Assembly: GCF_026183895.1 (NCBI RefSeq)
Contig: NZ_JAPFQI010000001.1
Coordinates: 1,042,662 to 1,106,661, forward strand
DNA length: 64,000 nucleotides
Source: Sabulicella glaciei
GTDB lineage: Bacteria > Pseudomonadota > Alphaproteobacteria > Acetobacterales > Acetobacteraceae
Direction: 5' to 3'
Below are positions 1 to 10,615 of this stretch, one piece after another. The notes below the pieces were generated by a model. The model did not search any database, was not told the origin of the DNA, and saw only the letters and a list, made by a program, of their open reading frames with translations. A program made the translations under genes and the position numbers. Numbering within the stretch: the first letter of the stretch is position 1; every line of letters starts with the position of its first letter.

Positions 1-522
1 GATGGCGCCGCGCTTCGCTTCGGTGATTTCCTGAACCCCGGGGTGGAATGCGAGGTCGGGCTGCGCCTTGCCCGCGACTTGGCGCCCGGCCCGATCAGCC
101 GGGATGAGGCGCTGGAAGCCGTGGCGGAGGTGTTCCCTGCCATCGAAATCGTCGAGCGTCGCTATGGCGATCTTGTGGAGCTAGGGACGCCGACGCTGGT
201 GGCCGACCAGGTCTTCCACGCCGGGGGGGTGCTGGGCAGCGCGCCCGCAAACTGGCGCGACCTCGACCTCGGCGCCATGCGGGGCGAATTGTTCGTGGAT
301 GGCGTGTCCAAGGGCGGCGGACACGGACGCGACCTGCTGGGCCACCCGCTCGAGGCGCTGCGCTGGCTGGCCGATTCGCCAGCGGCGCGCGAGTTCGGCG
401 GGCTGCGCGCCGGCCAGGTGGTGTGGCTGGGTAGCGTGACGCCGCCCATTTGGCTGCCCGCCCCAGGCGAGGTGGTGGTGCAGTTCGAAGGATTGGGCAA
501 GGTTTCGGTCCGCTTCAACTGA
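1..522 (+). CDS. 2-keto-4-pentenoate hydratase-like protein, 5' end outside window
   Basis: The reading frame is open from the first base and ends in TGA at 520-522, so only the last 173 residues are present; the GTG at 43 is internal. The visible part resembles the C-terminal half of the MhpD-type hydratase/decarboxylase branch of the fumarylacetoacetate hydrolase fold: a GVECEVG segment, then VSKGGG and GHPLEALRWLA motifs, then a terminal beta-rich GQVVWLGSVTPP stretch. These enzymes add water to 2-hydroxy-pentadienoates or related enols in the cytoplasm, using a divalent metal. The substrate cannot be inferred here. A hairpin follows the stop codon, so it is probably transcribed separately from the suf operon. 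Confidence 0.75.
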   Translation, partial: DGAALRFGDFLNPGVECEVGLRLARDLAPGPISRDEALEAVAEVFPAIEIVERRYGDLVELGTPTLVADQVFHAGGVLGSAPANWRDLDLGAMRGELFVDGVSKGGGHGRDLLGHPLEALRWLADSPAAREFGGLRAGQVVWLGSVTPPIWLPAPGEVVVQFEGLGKVSVRFN

Positions 523-559
523 CGGGTCCTCGCGCCTCGCTTTCCTGATCCCCAGCCAC

Positions 560-588
560 GGCCGCCAGCCTCCTCCGGGCTGACGGCC
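560..588 (+). terminator. Hairpin after the hydratase gene, no U tract
   Basis: Bases 560-570 pair with 578-588 (ten of eleven pairs, one C/A mismatch) around a short loop. It lies 38 bases after the hydratase stop. No T run follows, so intrinsic termination is not assured. Confidence 0.4.
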
Positions 589-714
589 GAAGGCCGGTGC
601 CACTTAACGCATACCCGTGCGCCGGCCATGCAACGCCGGAATGGTCGCAAACTCCGAGCCCCACTGGAAAGAGGACGCCCCTGGTCCTATTTGGAGCGGA
701 GCAAGGAGAGTCCG

Positions 715-1167
715 GTGCTGAAGCTGTCGAGGCTGACCGATTATGGCGTGGTGGTGCTGGCCCGAATGGGCGCGGCCCCATCCCTGCGCCAAAGCGCGCC
801 CGAACTGGCCCACCGCACTGGCTTGGCCGAGCCGACCGTGGCCAAGGTGCTCAAGATCCTGGCCGGGGCCGGGCTGGTCGAGGGCGTGCGCGGCGCGCGC
901 GGCGGCTACGTGCTGGCCCGTCCGCTCGACGCCATTCCGCTTTCCGACGTGATCACCGCCTTTGACGGGCCGATCGCCCTGACCGCCTGCGTCGAGGGCG
1001 GCGGGGGCGGCTGCGGCTCCGAGGAACACTGCCCGGTGCGCGGGCGCTGGGATCCGGTGAACCACGCCATCCGCCAAGCCCTGTCCGGCATCACCGTCGC
1101 TGACCTGGCGATGCCCGCCCCCATCGCTTTCATCCCCGAGGCCGATCTGCGCCTCGCCGCCGAGTAG
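715..1167 (+). CDS. Rrf2-family iron-sulfur regulator of the SUF operon
   Basis: A 150-residue Rrf2-family DNA-binding protein of the SUF-system regulator type, related to IscR. The N-terminus carries the winged helix (LSRLTDYGVVVLARM, then a PTVAKVLKIL recognition helix and a GARGGYVLAR wing). Three cysteines, C92, C100 and C106, are placed for binding a [2Fe-2S] cluster; in IscR the spacing is C92, C98, C104. The GTG start at 715 follows AAGGAG at 703-708 and gives the standard family N-terminus. The sufB start is 9 bases after its stop, so it is the first gene of the operon and probably represses it when cluster-loaded. I see no convincing operator in 590-714. Confidence 0.88.
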   Translation: MLKLSRLTDYGVVVLARMGAAPSLRQSAPELAHRTGLAEPTVAKVLKILAGAGLVEGVRGARGGYVLARPLDAIPLSDVITAFDGPIALTACVEGGGGGCGSEEHCPVRGRWDPVNHAIRQALSGITVADLAMPAPIAFIPEADLRLAAE

Positions 1168-1176
1168 GAGCCTTCC

Positions 1177-3415
<2,239 letters not shown>

Positions 3416-3419
<4 letters not shown>

Positions 3420-4687
3420 ATGCAGTCACCGGAGGCGCTGGCGGCTTCCTTTCCCGCTTCGAAGGGCTCCGCGACCGGCTTCCCGGCGCGTCGCTGGAGC
3501 GCGTGCGCGCCCTACGCGAGGCGGGCGCCGCCACCTTGCGCGCGAAGGGACTGCCCGGACGTCGCGTGGAGGAATGGCGCTACACGGACCTCGCCCCCGT
3601 GGCGCAGGCGCATTTCACCGAGGCGCTGACCGCGGTGGGCGAAAGCCCTGCCCTGCCCGCCGCCCGGGCGCCGAACCGCATCGTCTTTGTGGACGGGAGG
3701 CTGGCCGAGCACCTTTCGCAGCTTCCGCCCCATGCCGCGCCGCTTGCCGCGCGGCTGGAGGCAGCGCAGGAACTGCTGGCGGAGGATGGCGGCCTGCCGC
3801 TGGTCGGGCTGAACGCGATGATGTTCGAGGACGGGCTGTTCCTCGATCTGCCTGAGGGGGCCGACGCCGGAACGGTGGAGGTGCTAAACCTCGCCGCCCA
3901 TGGCGAGCGGCCCATCGCCTTTCACCCGCGCCATGTCATCCGCCTGGCGCCAGGCGCGAAGCTGACCATCGTGGAGACGAGCACCGGTCCTGCCGGGGCA
4001 GCCTATCTGCACAACCCGGTCTACGACATCCGCGTGGCCGAGGGCGCTTCCTTCACCCATGTGCGCGTGCAGCGTGAGGGCCGCGCGGCCTTCCAGCTCA
4101 GTACCATTCGCGCCCGCGTGGCGGCGGGCGGCACCTATGACAACTTTACCTTGAATGCTGGCGGGCGTCTCGTGCGGAACGAGATCCATGTCGTGCTGGA
4201 GGGACCCAAGGCGGCGGCGCACATGAACGGCGCCCAGCTTGTCGCGGATGGGCAGCACGCGGACACGACCACCTTCCTCGACCATGCCGCGCCGGATTGC
4301 CCCAGCCGCCAGACCGTGAAGACCGTGCTCGCCGGGAAGTCGCGCGGCGTTTTCCAGGGCAAGATCCTGGTGCGGCAGGCGGCGCAGCGCACAGATGGCT
4401 ACCAGATGAACCAGGCCCTCCTGCTGAGCGAAGAGGCGGAGATCGACGCCAAGCCGCAGCTGGAGATCTACGCCGACGACGTGAAGTGCTCGCACGGGGC
4501 CACGGTCGGCGCGCTCGACCCGGAGCAGCTTTTCTACCTGCGCGCCCGCGGCATCCCGGCGGAGGAGGCCCGAGCCATCCTCGTCCAGGCCTTCCTGACC
4601 GAGGCGGTGGAGGGCGTGACGGATCCCATTGCCCAGGCAGCGCTGGAAGAGGCCGTGTCGGGTTGGTGGGAGCGGGAGGCCGCCTGA
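3416..4687 (+). CDS. sufD: Fe-S cluster assembly protein SufD
   Basis: A 423-residue SufD, the SufB paralogue that completes the SufBC2D complex and helps deliver iron. The N-terminal helical part contains GRRVEEWRYTDL, the core is the right-handed beta-helix, and the C-terminal part has the family segments YADDVKCSHGATVG and QLFYLRARGIP, where SufD carries the conserved histidine used in iron binding. Start and stop overlap sufC and sufS (ATGA and TGATG). Confidence 0.95.
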
Positions 4688-5931
4688 TGGACCTCGCCCT
4701 CGCCCCGCTCGACGTGCAGCGCATCCGGCAGGATTTCCCGATCCTGTCGCAGACGGTGCGCGGCCGTCCGCTCGTCTTCCTGGACAGCGGCGCCTCTGCC
4801 CAGAAGCCGCGCCAGGTGATGGACGCCATGCGCGCCTGCATGGAAACGGCCTACGCGAACGTGCATCGCGGCGCTTACCACCTGAGCGAGGTGGCGACGG
4901 AGAACCATGAGGCGTCGCGCGAGGCGGCACGTCGCTTCCTCAACGCGGCGCGGGTGGAGGAGATCATCCTCACCGGCGGCTCCACCTCCGCGATCAACCT
5001 CGTCGCGCATTCCTTCGGACGGGGCATGCTCAAGCCCGGCCAGCGCGTGCTGGTGTCGGAGATGGAGCACCATGCCAACCTCGTTCCCTGGCAGATGCTG
5101 CGGGATGACGGGCGCGGGATCGGCCTCGGCTTCATCCGCATCACGGACGCGGGGGAGCTGGACCTCGACTCCCTCCACGCGGAGCTGCGGAAGGGCGATG
5201 TCGGCCTTGTCGCGGTCACGCACATGTCCAACGTGCTGGGCACGGTGACGCCGGCTGGGGCCATCGCCCGCATGGCGCATGAGCACGGCGCGCGGGTGCT
5301 GTTCGACGGCTCCCAGGCCGCGGTGCATCGCCGCGTGGACGTGCAGGCGCTGGACGCCGATTTCTACGCCTTCACCGGCCACAAGCTCTACGGCCCCACC
5401 GGCATCGGCGTGCTCTACGCCAAGCACGAGCTGCTGGAGGCGATGCCGCCCTTCCTCGGCGGCGGCGACATGATCGAGACGGTGACGCTGGAGCGCTCGA
5501 CCTGGGCCGCGCCGCCGGCGCGCTTCGAGGCCGGCACCCCGCCCATCATCGAAGCCGCCGGCATGAAGGCCGCCATCGAGTATGTCGAAGCCATCGGCAT
5601 GGAGGCGATGGAGGCGCATGAGCGGTCGCTCGTCGACCACGCGATGCGCGTCCTGCCGGAGGTCGAGGGGCTGACCCTGGTCGGGAGCGCGCAGGATCGC
5701 GGCGGCGTCTTCTCCTTCTCGCTGGACGCGGCGCACCCGCACGACCTCTCCACCTTCGTGGACCGGCGCGGCATCTGCATCCGCGCCGGCCGCCATTGCG
5801 CCGAGCCGCTGCACGAGCGGCTGGGGCTGGAGAGCGGGTCGGCCCGGGCCAGCTTCGGCCTCTATACCACCCATGGCGAGATCGATGCCCTGGCCGAGGC
5901 GCTGCGCGAGGCGCGGCGGTTCTTTGCGTGA
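4687..5931 (+). CDS. sufS: Cysteine desulfurase SufS
   Basis: A 414-residue group II cysteine desulfurase that takes sulfur from cysteine, leaving alanine, and forms a persulfide for cluster building. The PLP-binding lysine is K233 in FTGHKLYGP and the persulfide cysteine is C371 in AGRHCAEP. The open frame extends far upstream inside sufD, but ATG 4687 fits both the family N-terminus (FLDSGASAQKP follows about 30 residues later) and the TGATG junction. The next gene starts inside its stop codon, consistent with SufS-SufU partnership. Confidence 0.96.
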   Translation: MDLALAPLDVQRIRQDFPILSQTVRGRPLVFLDSGASAQKPRQVMDAMRACMETAYANVHRGAYHLSEVATENHEASREAARRFLNAARVEEIILTGGSTSAINLVAHSFGRGMLKPGQRVLVSEMEHHANLVPWQMLRDDGRGIGLGFIRITDAGELDLDSLHAELRKGDVGLVAVTHMSNVLGTVTPAGAIARMAHEHGARVLFDGSQAAVHRRVDVQALDADFYAFTGHKLYGPTGIGVLYAKHELLEAMPPFLGGGDMIETVTLERSTWAAPPARFEAGTPPIIEAAGMKAAIEYVEAIGMEAMEAHERSLVDHAMRVLPEVEGLTLVGSAQDRGGVFSFSLDAAHPHDLSTFVDRRGICIRAGRHCAEPLHERLGLESGSARASFGLYTTHGEIDALAEALREARRFFA

Positions 5932-6371
5932 GCGACCTGCTGGAACTTTACCCGCCCGAGATCCGCGACCACGCGCGGAAGCCGCGCAACCGACGCCGCC
6001 TGGAATGCGTGGACGCCACGGCGCGCGGCGACAACCCGCTCTGTGGCGACCGGGTCGAAGTGTTCCTGCGGCTGGAGGATGGGCGGATCGCCGAAGCGTC
6101 CTTTCTGGGGCGCGGCTGCGACGTGTCGCAGGCCAGCGCCTCCATGCTGACAGGCGCGGTGGGCGGGCTCGGCTCCAAGGCCGCGCTCGACCTTTCGGAA
6201 AAGGTGCGGGAAATGGCGCGGATCGGCACCGTGCCGGATGGCGAACGGTTCGAGGTGCTACGCAGCCTCGCGGGCGCCGCGAAGTTTCCCAGTCGAGTGA
6301 AGTGCGCCACCCTCGCCTGGGTGACGCTGGAGGCCGCGCTTCGAGGTGGCCAGGAGGCGAGCAGTGAGTGA
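5928..6371 (+). CDS. sufU: SufU-like sulfur transfer / scaffold protein
   Basis: A 147-residue NifU-N/IscU-fold protein of the SufU type. The metal-ligand pattern is complete: C39 and D41 in NPLCGD, C64 in GRGCDVSQAS, C126 in VKCATLAW. These positions lie within two residues of those in Bacillus SufU, which accepts sulfur from SufS through zinc-ligand swapping. The GTG start at 5928 overlaps the sufS TGA. No SufE-like gene is present in the operon, so this protein probably fills the sulfur-acceptor role here (inference). Confidence 0.92.
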   Translation: MSDLLELYPPEIRDHARKPRNRRRLECVDATARGDNPLCGDRVEVFLRLEDGRIAEASFLGRGCDVSQASASMLTGAVGGLGSKAALDLSEKVREMARIGTVPDGERFEVLRSLAGAAKFPSRVKCATLAWVTLEAALRGGQEASSE

Positions 6372-6714
6372 AACGCACGGGACCTGGACGCCCGAAGGGG
6401 AAGTGAACCCGGCCCTTCGCGAGGAAGCGGTGATCGAGGCGCTGAAGACCGTCTTCGACCCCGAGATCCCGGTGGACATCTTCGAGCTTGGCCTTGTCTA
6501 CGCCATTGAACTCGCCGACGACGGCGAGGTGAAGGTGGAGATGACGCTGACCACCCCTTCTTGCCCTTCGGCGCAGGAACTGCCTGCCATGGCGGAAGAG
6601 GCGGTGCGACAGGTCCCTGGCGTCGCGGGCTGCAAGGTCGAGGTCGTCTGGGACCCGCCCTGGGACCAGTCACGCATGAGCGAGGACGCGCGCCTCGCCC
6701 TGAACATGTATTGA
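6364..6714 (+). CDS. sufT: DUF59/MIP18-family SUF protein, SufT-like
   Basis: A 116-residue MIP18/DUF59-domain protein. The family signature is clear: TVFDPEIPVDIFELGLVY, a MTLTTPSCPSA loop with the conserved cysteine, and a C-terminal WDPPWDQSRMS. Such proteins act in Fe-S cluster maturation or carriage. GTG 6364 was chosen because AGGAGG at 6352-6357 is spaced six bases before it; an upstream in-frame GTG at 6346 lacks this. The gene overlaps the end of sufU by eight bases. Confidence 0.9.
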   Translation: MSETHGTWTPEGEVNPALREEAVIEALKTVFDPEIPVDIFELGLVYAIELADDGEVKVEMTLTTPSCPSAQELPAMAEEAVRQVPGVAGCKVEVVWDPPWDQSRMSEDARLALNMY

Positions 6715-6731
6715 CGAGGAGGCTGGACGCG

Positions 6732-7100
6732 ATGGCCACCGCCGAAACCCCCACCAAGACCAGGCGCGAATTGCCGCCGCTGATGCGGCTTTCCGAGGCT
6801 GCCGCTGAAAGGCTGCGCGCGCTCTACGGCAAGGCCGAGGAGGGCAAGCTGCTGCGGATCGGGGTCAAGACCAAGGGCTGCTCCGGCATGGCCTATGACC
6901 TTGATTTCGTGGATGCGCCCGGGCCGGGCGACGAGGTGGTGAAGGACAAGGGCCTCACCATCCTCGTGGACCGCAAGGCATCGCTCTACCTGATCGGCAC
7001 GGTCATGGACTACGAGATGAAACCGATGAGCGCGGGCTTCACCTTCGTGAACCCGAACGAGAAGGGCCGCTGCGGCTGCGGCGAATCCTTCCACGTGTGA
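6732..7100 (+). CDS. sufA: A-type Fe-S carrier SufA
   Basis: A 122-residue A-type carrier (SufA/IscA/HesB family) that receives clusters from SufBCD and passes them to apoproteins. The three cluster cysteines are C50 in GCSGMAYDL and C114 and C116 in RCGCGESF near the C-terminus. A 17-residue N-terminal extension precedes the domain. AGGAGG at 6717-6722 supports ATG 6732. It is the last gene of the suf operon and converges with the kinase gene 13 bases away. Confidence 0.95.
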   Translation: MATAETPTKTRRELPPLMRLSEAAAERLRALYGKAEEGKLLRIGVKTKGCSGMAYDLDFVDAPGPGDEVVKDKGLTILVDRKASLYLIGTVMDYEMKPMSAGFTFVNPNEKGRCGCGESFHV

Positions 7101-7106
7101 CCGAGG

Positions 7107-7123
7107 GGCGGCGCTATGCCGCC
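7107..7123. terminator. Hairpin between convergent sufA and kinase genes
   Basis: GGCGGC at 7107-7112 pairs with GCCGCC at 7118-7123 around GCTAT, which contains the kinase stop codon (7114-7116). No U tract follows on either side. Confidence 0.35.
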
Positions 7124-9549
7124 TCCGGCTCCTTCCGCCGCAGCGCGCGGTCCAGCGCGGCCGACAATTCCTCCGGCTGATAGGGCTTGGGCAGGATCTC
7201 GACGCCATCGGGCGGCGATGTCCGGCTGAGCTGCTCGCTGTAGCCGGTGGTCAGCAGCACCGGCAGGCTCGGCCAGGATTCCCGCGCGATCCGGGCCAGT
7301 TCCATCCCGCCGACTCCGCCCGGCATCACCACGTCCGAGAACACGACATCCGGCATCATCCCGGACCTGAGCAGGGACAGCGCCTCCTCCGCGCTCCTCA
7401 CGTGGCGGGTGATGTAGCCGCGCTCCTCCAGCAGCGACACCGCGAGGGTCCCGACCTCGACATTGTCCTCGACCACGAGGATCGTCCCGCGCCTGGCGGA
7501 GTTCGGCGCGGCGGATACCGGTCTGGCGGCGGCCGCCTCCTCAAGGGCGCGCGGCAGGACCAGGGAAACAGCGGTCCCCTCCCCCACCTCGCTGCGGATT
7601 GAAAGGTCGCCGCCCGACTGGCGCACGAAGCCGAGCACCTGCGGCAGGCCGAGCCCCGTGCCGTACCCCGTGGGCTTGGTGGTGAAGAAGGGTTCCAGCA
7701 CGCGGTCCAGCAGGTGCTGCGGGATACCCTGGCCGGTGTCCCGCACGACGATGCACACGTACTCGCCGGCCGGGCGCTCGCCCTCCTTGTCCAGCGTCGC
7801 GTTGCGCGCCTCGATGGTCACGACCCCGCCATCCGGCATTGCGTCGCGCCCGTTCACGGCGAGGTTCAGGATCGCCACCTCCAGCTGCCCGGGATCCACC
7901 TTGGCGAGCCAGAGGTCAGGCTCGATCGACGTCCGGACCTCAATGCCGGAGCCGAGGGTACGGCGCAGAAGCTCGGACATGCCGGAAAGCCGTTCCGCCA
8001 CGTCCACCACCTCGGGATGCAACGCCTGCCGTCGCGCGAAGGCGAGAAGGCGCCCCGTGAGGTCCCGCGCGCTGCGCCCGGCCTGGATCATCCCGTCCAG
8101 GATTGCCTCCCGCTTCGCCCCGGCGATACTTGGCTGACGCAGCAGCGCGGCCCCGCTGGTCACGACCTGCAGCAGGTTGTTGAAGTCGTGCGCGACCGCA
8201 CCGGTGAGGTGGCCAAGCGCAGCCAGCTTTTCGGCCTGGCGCGCCTCCTCCTCGGCCCGACGCCGCTGGCGCGCGACCTGGAGCAGGGCAGCGGTCCGCT
8301 CCTCGACCAGGCGTTCCAGCTCCTGCCGGTCGCGCTCCAGCACGGCCTGGGCGGCTCGGGCCTGGGTGACGTCCTGGCAGACCCCCACCATCCGCGTCGG
8401 CGGGAGTTGGGCGGCGCGAAGCGCCATGACCCGCTCAACGCCATCCTGTCGGCGCACGCGGAACTCGGCGACGAACGGGCCGCCTTCCTTCATGGCGGGC
8501 CGCAAGGCGGCGCGAAGCGGGGAAAGATCCTCGGAATGGACGAAATCCTGCCAGCGCCGCGCCGCGGACTCGCGCGCAGCGGGCGGCAGGCCCAGCAGCG
8601 CCCCCATCGTCTCGTCCCACTGGACCTGGCCGGTCGCGAAATCCACCTCCCAGGTGCCGAGCCCGGCGGCCTCCAGCGCAATGTGCAACCGCGTCTCGCC
8701 CACGCGCAGCGCTGCCTCGGCTGCCGCACGCTCGGCGCTCAGCATGGCGGCGCGCGCCTCGCTCTCGCGGAGCGCCACCGCGGCCTCGCGCTGCGCCAGG
8801 GCGCTGAAGCGCCGGTCGAACAGCGCCGCCAGCAGCGACAGGAAGAGGATCAGCGCAGTCGTGCTCCCGACGCCAAGCGCCAGAGAGGCCTGCTCCAGGC
8901 CGGTGGCGCCATCGGGGCGCCCGTGGCCCGCCGGCAGCACCCAGGTCGCCGCCGCCATCGCGGTGTAGTGCATTCCTGCCACGGCGAGGCCCATCACCAC
9001 GGCCGCCCCCAACTTCGGCGCAGGGGCGGTTTCGTGCAGGGAAAGCCATAGCGCCACGGTCGCCGCCACCACCGCGACCAGCAGGGACACCGCCACCAGA
9101 ACCGGGTCGTAGTGCAGCACTGCGCCCGAATGCATCGCCGCCATGCCGGTGTAGTGCATGGTCGCGATGCTGATGCCGACCACGATCCCGGCGCTGACCA
9201 CCCAGCGTGTCCGCCCGGCTCCTCGCCGGACGAGGCCGAAGCCGAACCCTGTCACGATGATCGGCAGCACGAGCGAGAACAGGGTCAGCCACGGGTCGAA
9301 GGTGATCGGAACTGGCAGGGTGAACGCCAGCATGGCCACGAAGTGCATCGCCCAGATGCCGCCGCCCATGGCAACCGCCGCCGCCCCGGTCCAGAGCCGA
9401 ACGCCCCAGCCATGGGCCGCGCGCACCCGGCCCGCGAGGTCCAGCGCGGTGAAGGAGGCGAGGATGGCGATTCCAACCGACAAGGCCACGAGGGCCGGGT
9501 CATGGTGGCCGCCGAGGACCTCGCCGAGTTCGTGCAGATTCCCGTGCAA
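7114..9549 (-). CDS. Hybrid sensor histidine kinase with MHYT sensor
   Basis: An 811-residue membrane-bound hybrid kinase. The first 250 residues hold seven predicted membrane segments with MHYT-type repeats (MHFVAML, MHYTGMAAM, MHYTAMAAA), a module proposed to bind copper and sense oxygen, CO or NO. A coiled coil and a PAS domain follow, then the dimerization helix with phospho-acceptor H454 in VAHDFNNLL, the ATPase domain (NGRDAMPDGG, DTGQGIP, GTGLGL) and a C-terminal receiver with D739 in FSDVVMPG. No partner regulator lies next to it. It is a single gene, convergent with the suf operon and divergent from the SDR gene. Confidence 0.93.
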   Translation of the reverse strand: MHGNLHELGEVLGGHHDPALVALSVGIAILASFTALDLAGRVRAAHGWGVRLWTGAAAVAMGGGIWAMHFVAMLAFTLPVPITFDPWLTLFSLVLPIIVTGFGFGLVRRGAGRTRWVVSAGIVVGISIATMHYTGMAAMHSGAVLHYDPVLVAVSLLVAVVAATVALWLSLHETAPAPKLGAAVVMGLAVAGMHYTAMAAATWVLPAGHGRPDGATGLEQASLALGVGSTTALILFLSLLAALFDRRFSALAQREAAVALRESEARAAMLSAERAAAEAALRVGETRLHIALEAAGLGTWEVDFATGQVQWDETMGALLGLPPAARESAARRWQDFVHSEDLSPLRAALRPAMKEGGPFVAEFRVRRQDGVERVMALRAAQLPPTRMVGVCQDVTQARAAQAVLERDRQELERLVEERTAALLQVARQRRRAEEEARQAEKLAALGHLTGAVAHDFNNLLQVVTSGAALLRQPSIAGAKREAILDGMIQAGRSARDLTGRLLAFARRQALHPEVVDVAERLSGMSELLRRTLGSGIEVRTSIEPDLWLAKVDPGQLEVAILNLAVNGRDAMPDGGVVTIEARNATLDKEGERPAGEYVCIVVRDTGQGIPQHLLDRVLEPFFTTKPTGYGTGLGLPQVLGFVRQSGGDLSIRSEVGEGTAVSLVLPRALEEAAAARPVSAAPNSARRGTILVVEDNVEVGTLAVSLLEERGYITRHVRSAEEALSLLRSGMMPDVVFSDVVMPGGVGGMELARIARESWPSLPVLLTTGYSEQLSRTSPPDGVEILPKPYQPEELSAALDRALRRKEPEAA

Positions 9550-9702
9550 TGATTTTCAGGGCCTTGATTACGCTTCCAAACGTAGCCTCCCCGCGCCACC
9601 GTTGCGAGGGGATGAATCGATGGAAGGGGACCGCTTCACGCGCGCGGATGCCCGTCCTAACCTCCCGCGCTGCGAAACGGACATACGGGAGAACGCCTCA
9701 TC

Positions 9703-10611
9703 ATGATGCTTGAAGGCAAGGTCGCGATCGTCACCGGCTCGGGCGGCGGCATCGGGCGCGAGATCGCGCTGGCCATGGCGGAGGCCGGGGCCAAGATCGT
9801 CATCAACGACATCGGCGCCTCGCTGGGCGGCGAAGGCTTCTCGGCCACGCCGGCCGAGCAGACCAAGGGCATCATCGAGCAGAAGGGCGGCCAGGCCGCC
9901 ATCAACACCGACAGCGTCTCCGAGTGGGAGAACGCGAAGAAGATCGTCCAGTGCGCGCTCGACAATTTCGGACGCGTGGACATCGTGGTGAACAACGCGG
10001 GCATCCTGCGCGACCAGATCTTCCACCGCATGACGCCGGAGGAGTGGCTGGCCGTCATCAACGTCCACCTCAACGGCTCCTTCTTCGTCAGCCGCGCGGC
10101 GGCGGAGCATTTCCGCAAGCAGGAAAGCGGCTCCTTCGTCCACATCACCTCGACCTCGGGGCTGATCGGCAATTTCGGGCAGGCGAACTACTCGGCGGCG
10201 AAGCTGGGCATCGTGGCGCTGTCCAAGTCCATCGCGCTGGACATGAAGCGCTACAACGTGCGCTCCAACTGCCTCGCCCCCTTCGCGTGGAGCCGCATGA
10301 CCTCCTCCATCCCCGCCGAGACGCCGGAGCAGAAGGCGCGGGTCGAGCGGATCATGCGCATGGGGCCGGAGAAGAATGCGCCGCTCGCGGTCTTCCTCGC
10401 CTCCGACGCGGCGAAGGAGGTGTCCGGCCAGATCTTCGCGCCGCGCATGCACGAGCTGTTCCTGTTCTCGCAGAACCGGCCCATCCGCTCCGTACACAGC
10501 GAGTCGGGCTGGACGCCGGAGAAGATCGCCGAGATCGCGCTGCCGTCCTTCCGTTCCGGCTTCACGCCGCTCGACCGTTCGGGCGATGTCTTCTCCTGGG
10601 ATCCGGTCTGA
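9703..10611 (+). CDS. SDR-family hydroxyacyl-CoA-type dehydrogenase
   Basis: A 302-residue classical short-chain dehydrogenase. The dinucleotide motif is TGSGGGIG, followed by NNAG and the catalytic Y163 and K167 in YSAAKLG. The roughly 50 C-terminal residues beyond the usual SDR length, ending SGDVFSWDPV, resemble the 17-beta-HSD4 / MFE-2 3-hydroxyacyl-CoA dehydrogenase branch. Two ATGs lie at 9703 and 9706; GGGAGA at 9691-9696 serves either. It is first in a five-gene plus-strand set with an acyl-CoA dehydrogenase, so oxidation of a 3-hydroxyacyl-CoA is the likely reaction (inference). Confidence 0.88.
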   Translation: MMLEGKVAIVTGSGGGIGREIALAMAEAGAKIVINDIGASLGGEGFSATPAEQTKGIIEQKGGQAAINTDSVSEWENAKKIVQCALDNFGRVDIVVNNAGILRDQIFHRMTPEEWLAVINVHLNGSFFVSRAAAEHFRKQESGSFVHITSTSGLIGNFGQANYSAAKLGIVALSKSIALDMKRYNVRSNCLAPFAWSRMTSSIPAETPEQKARVERIMRMGPEKNAPLAVFLASDAAKEVSGQIFAPRMHELFLFSQNRPIRSVHSESGWTPEKIAEIALPSFRSGFTPLDRSGDVFSWDPV

Positions 10612-10615
10612 CCCC

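Noticed and set aside
590..714. IscR- or Irr-type operator ahead of the suf operon.
   Set aside because: No convincing inverted repeat matching known iron-box or IscR sites was found.
9550..9702. General-stress (EcfG-type) promoter between the kinase and SDR genes.
   Set aside because: No pair matching GGAAC and CGTT at the right spacing was found on either strand.
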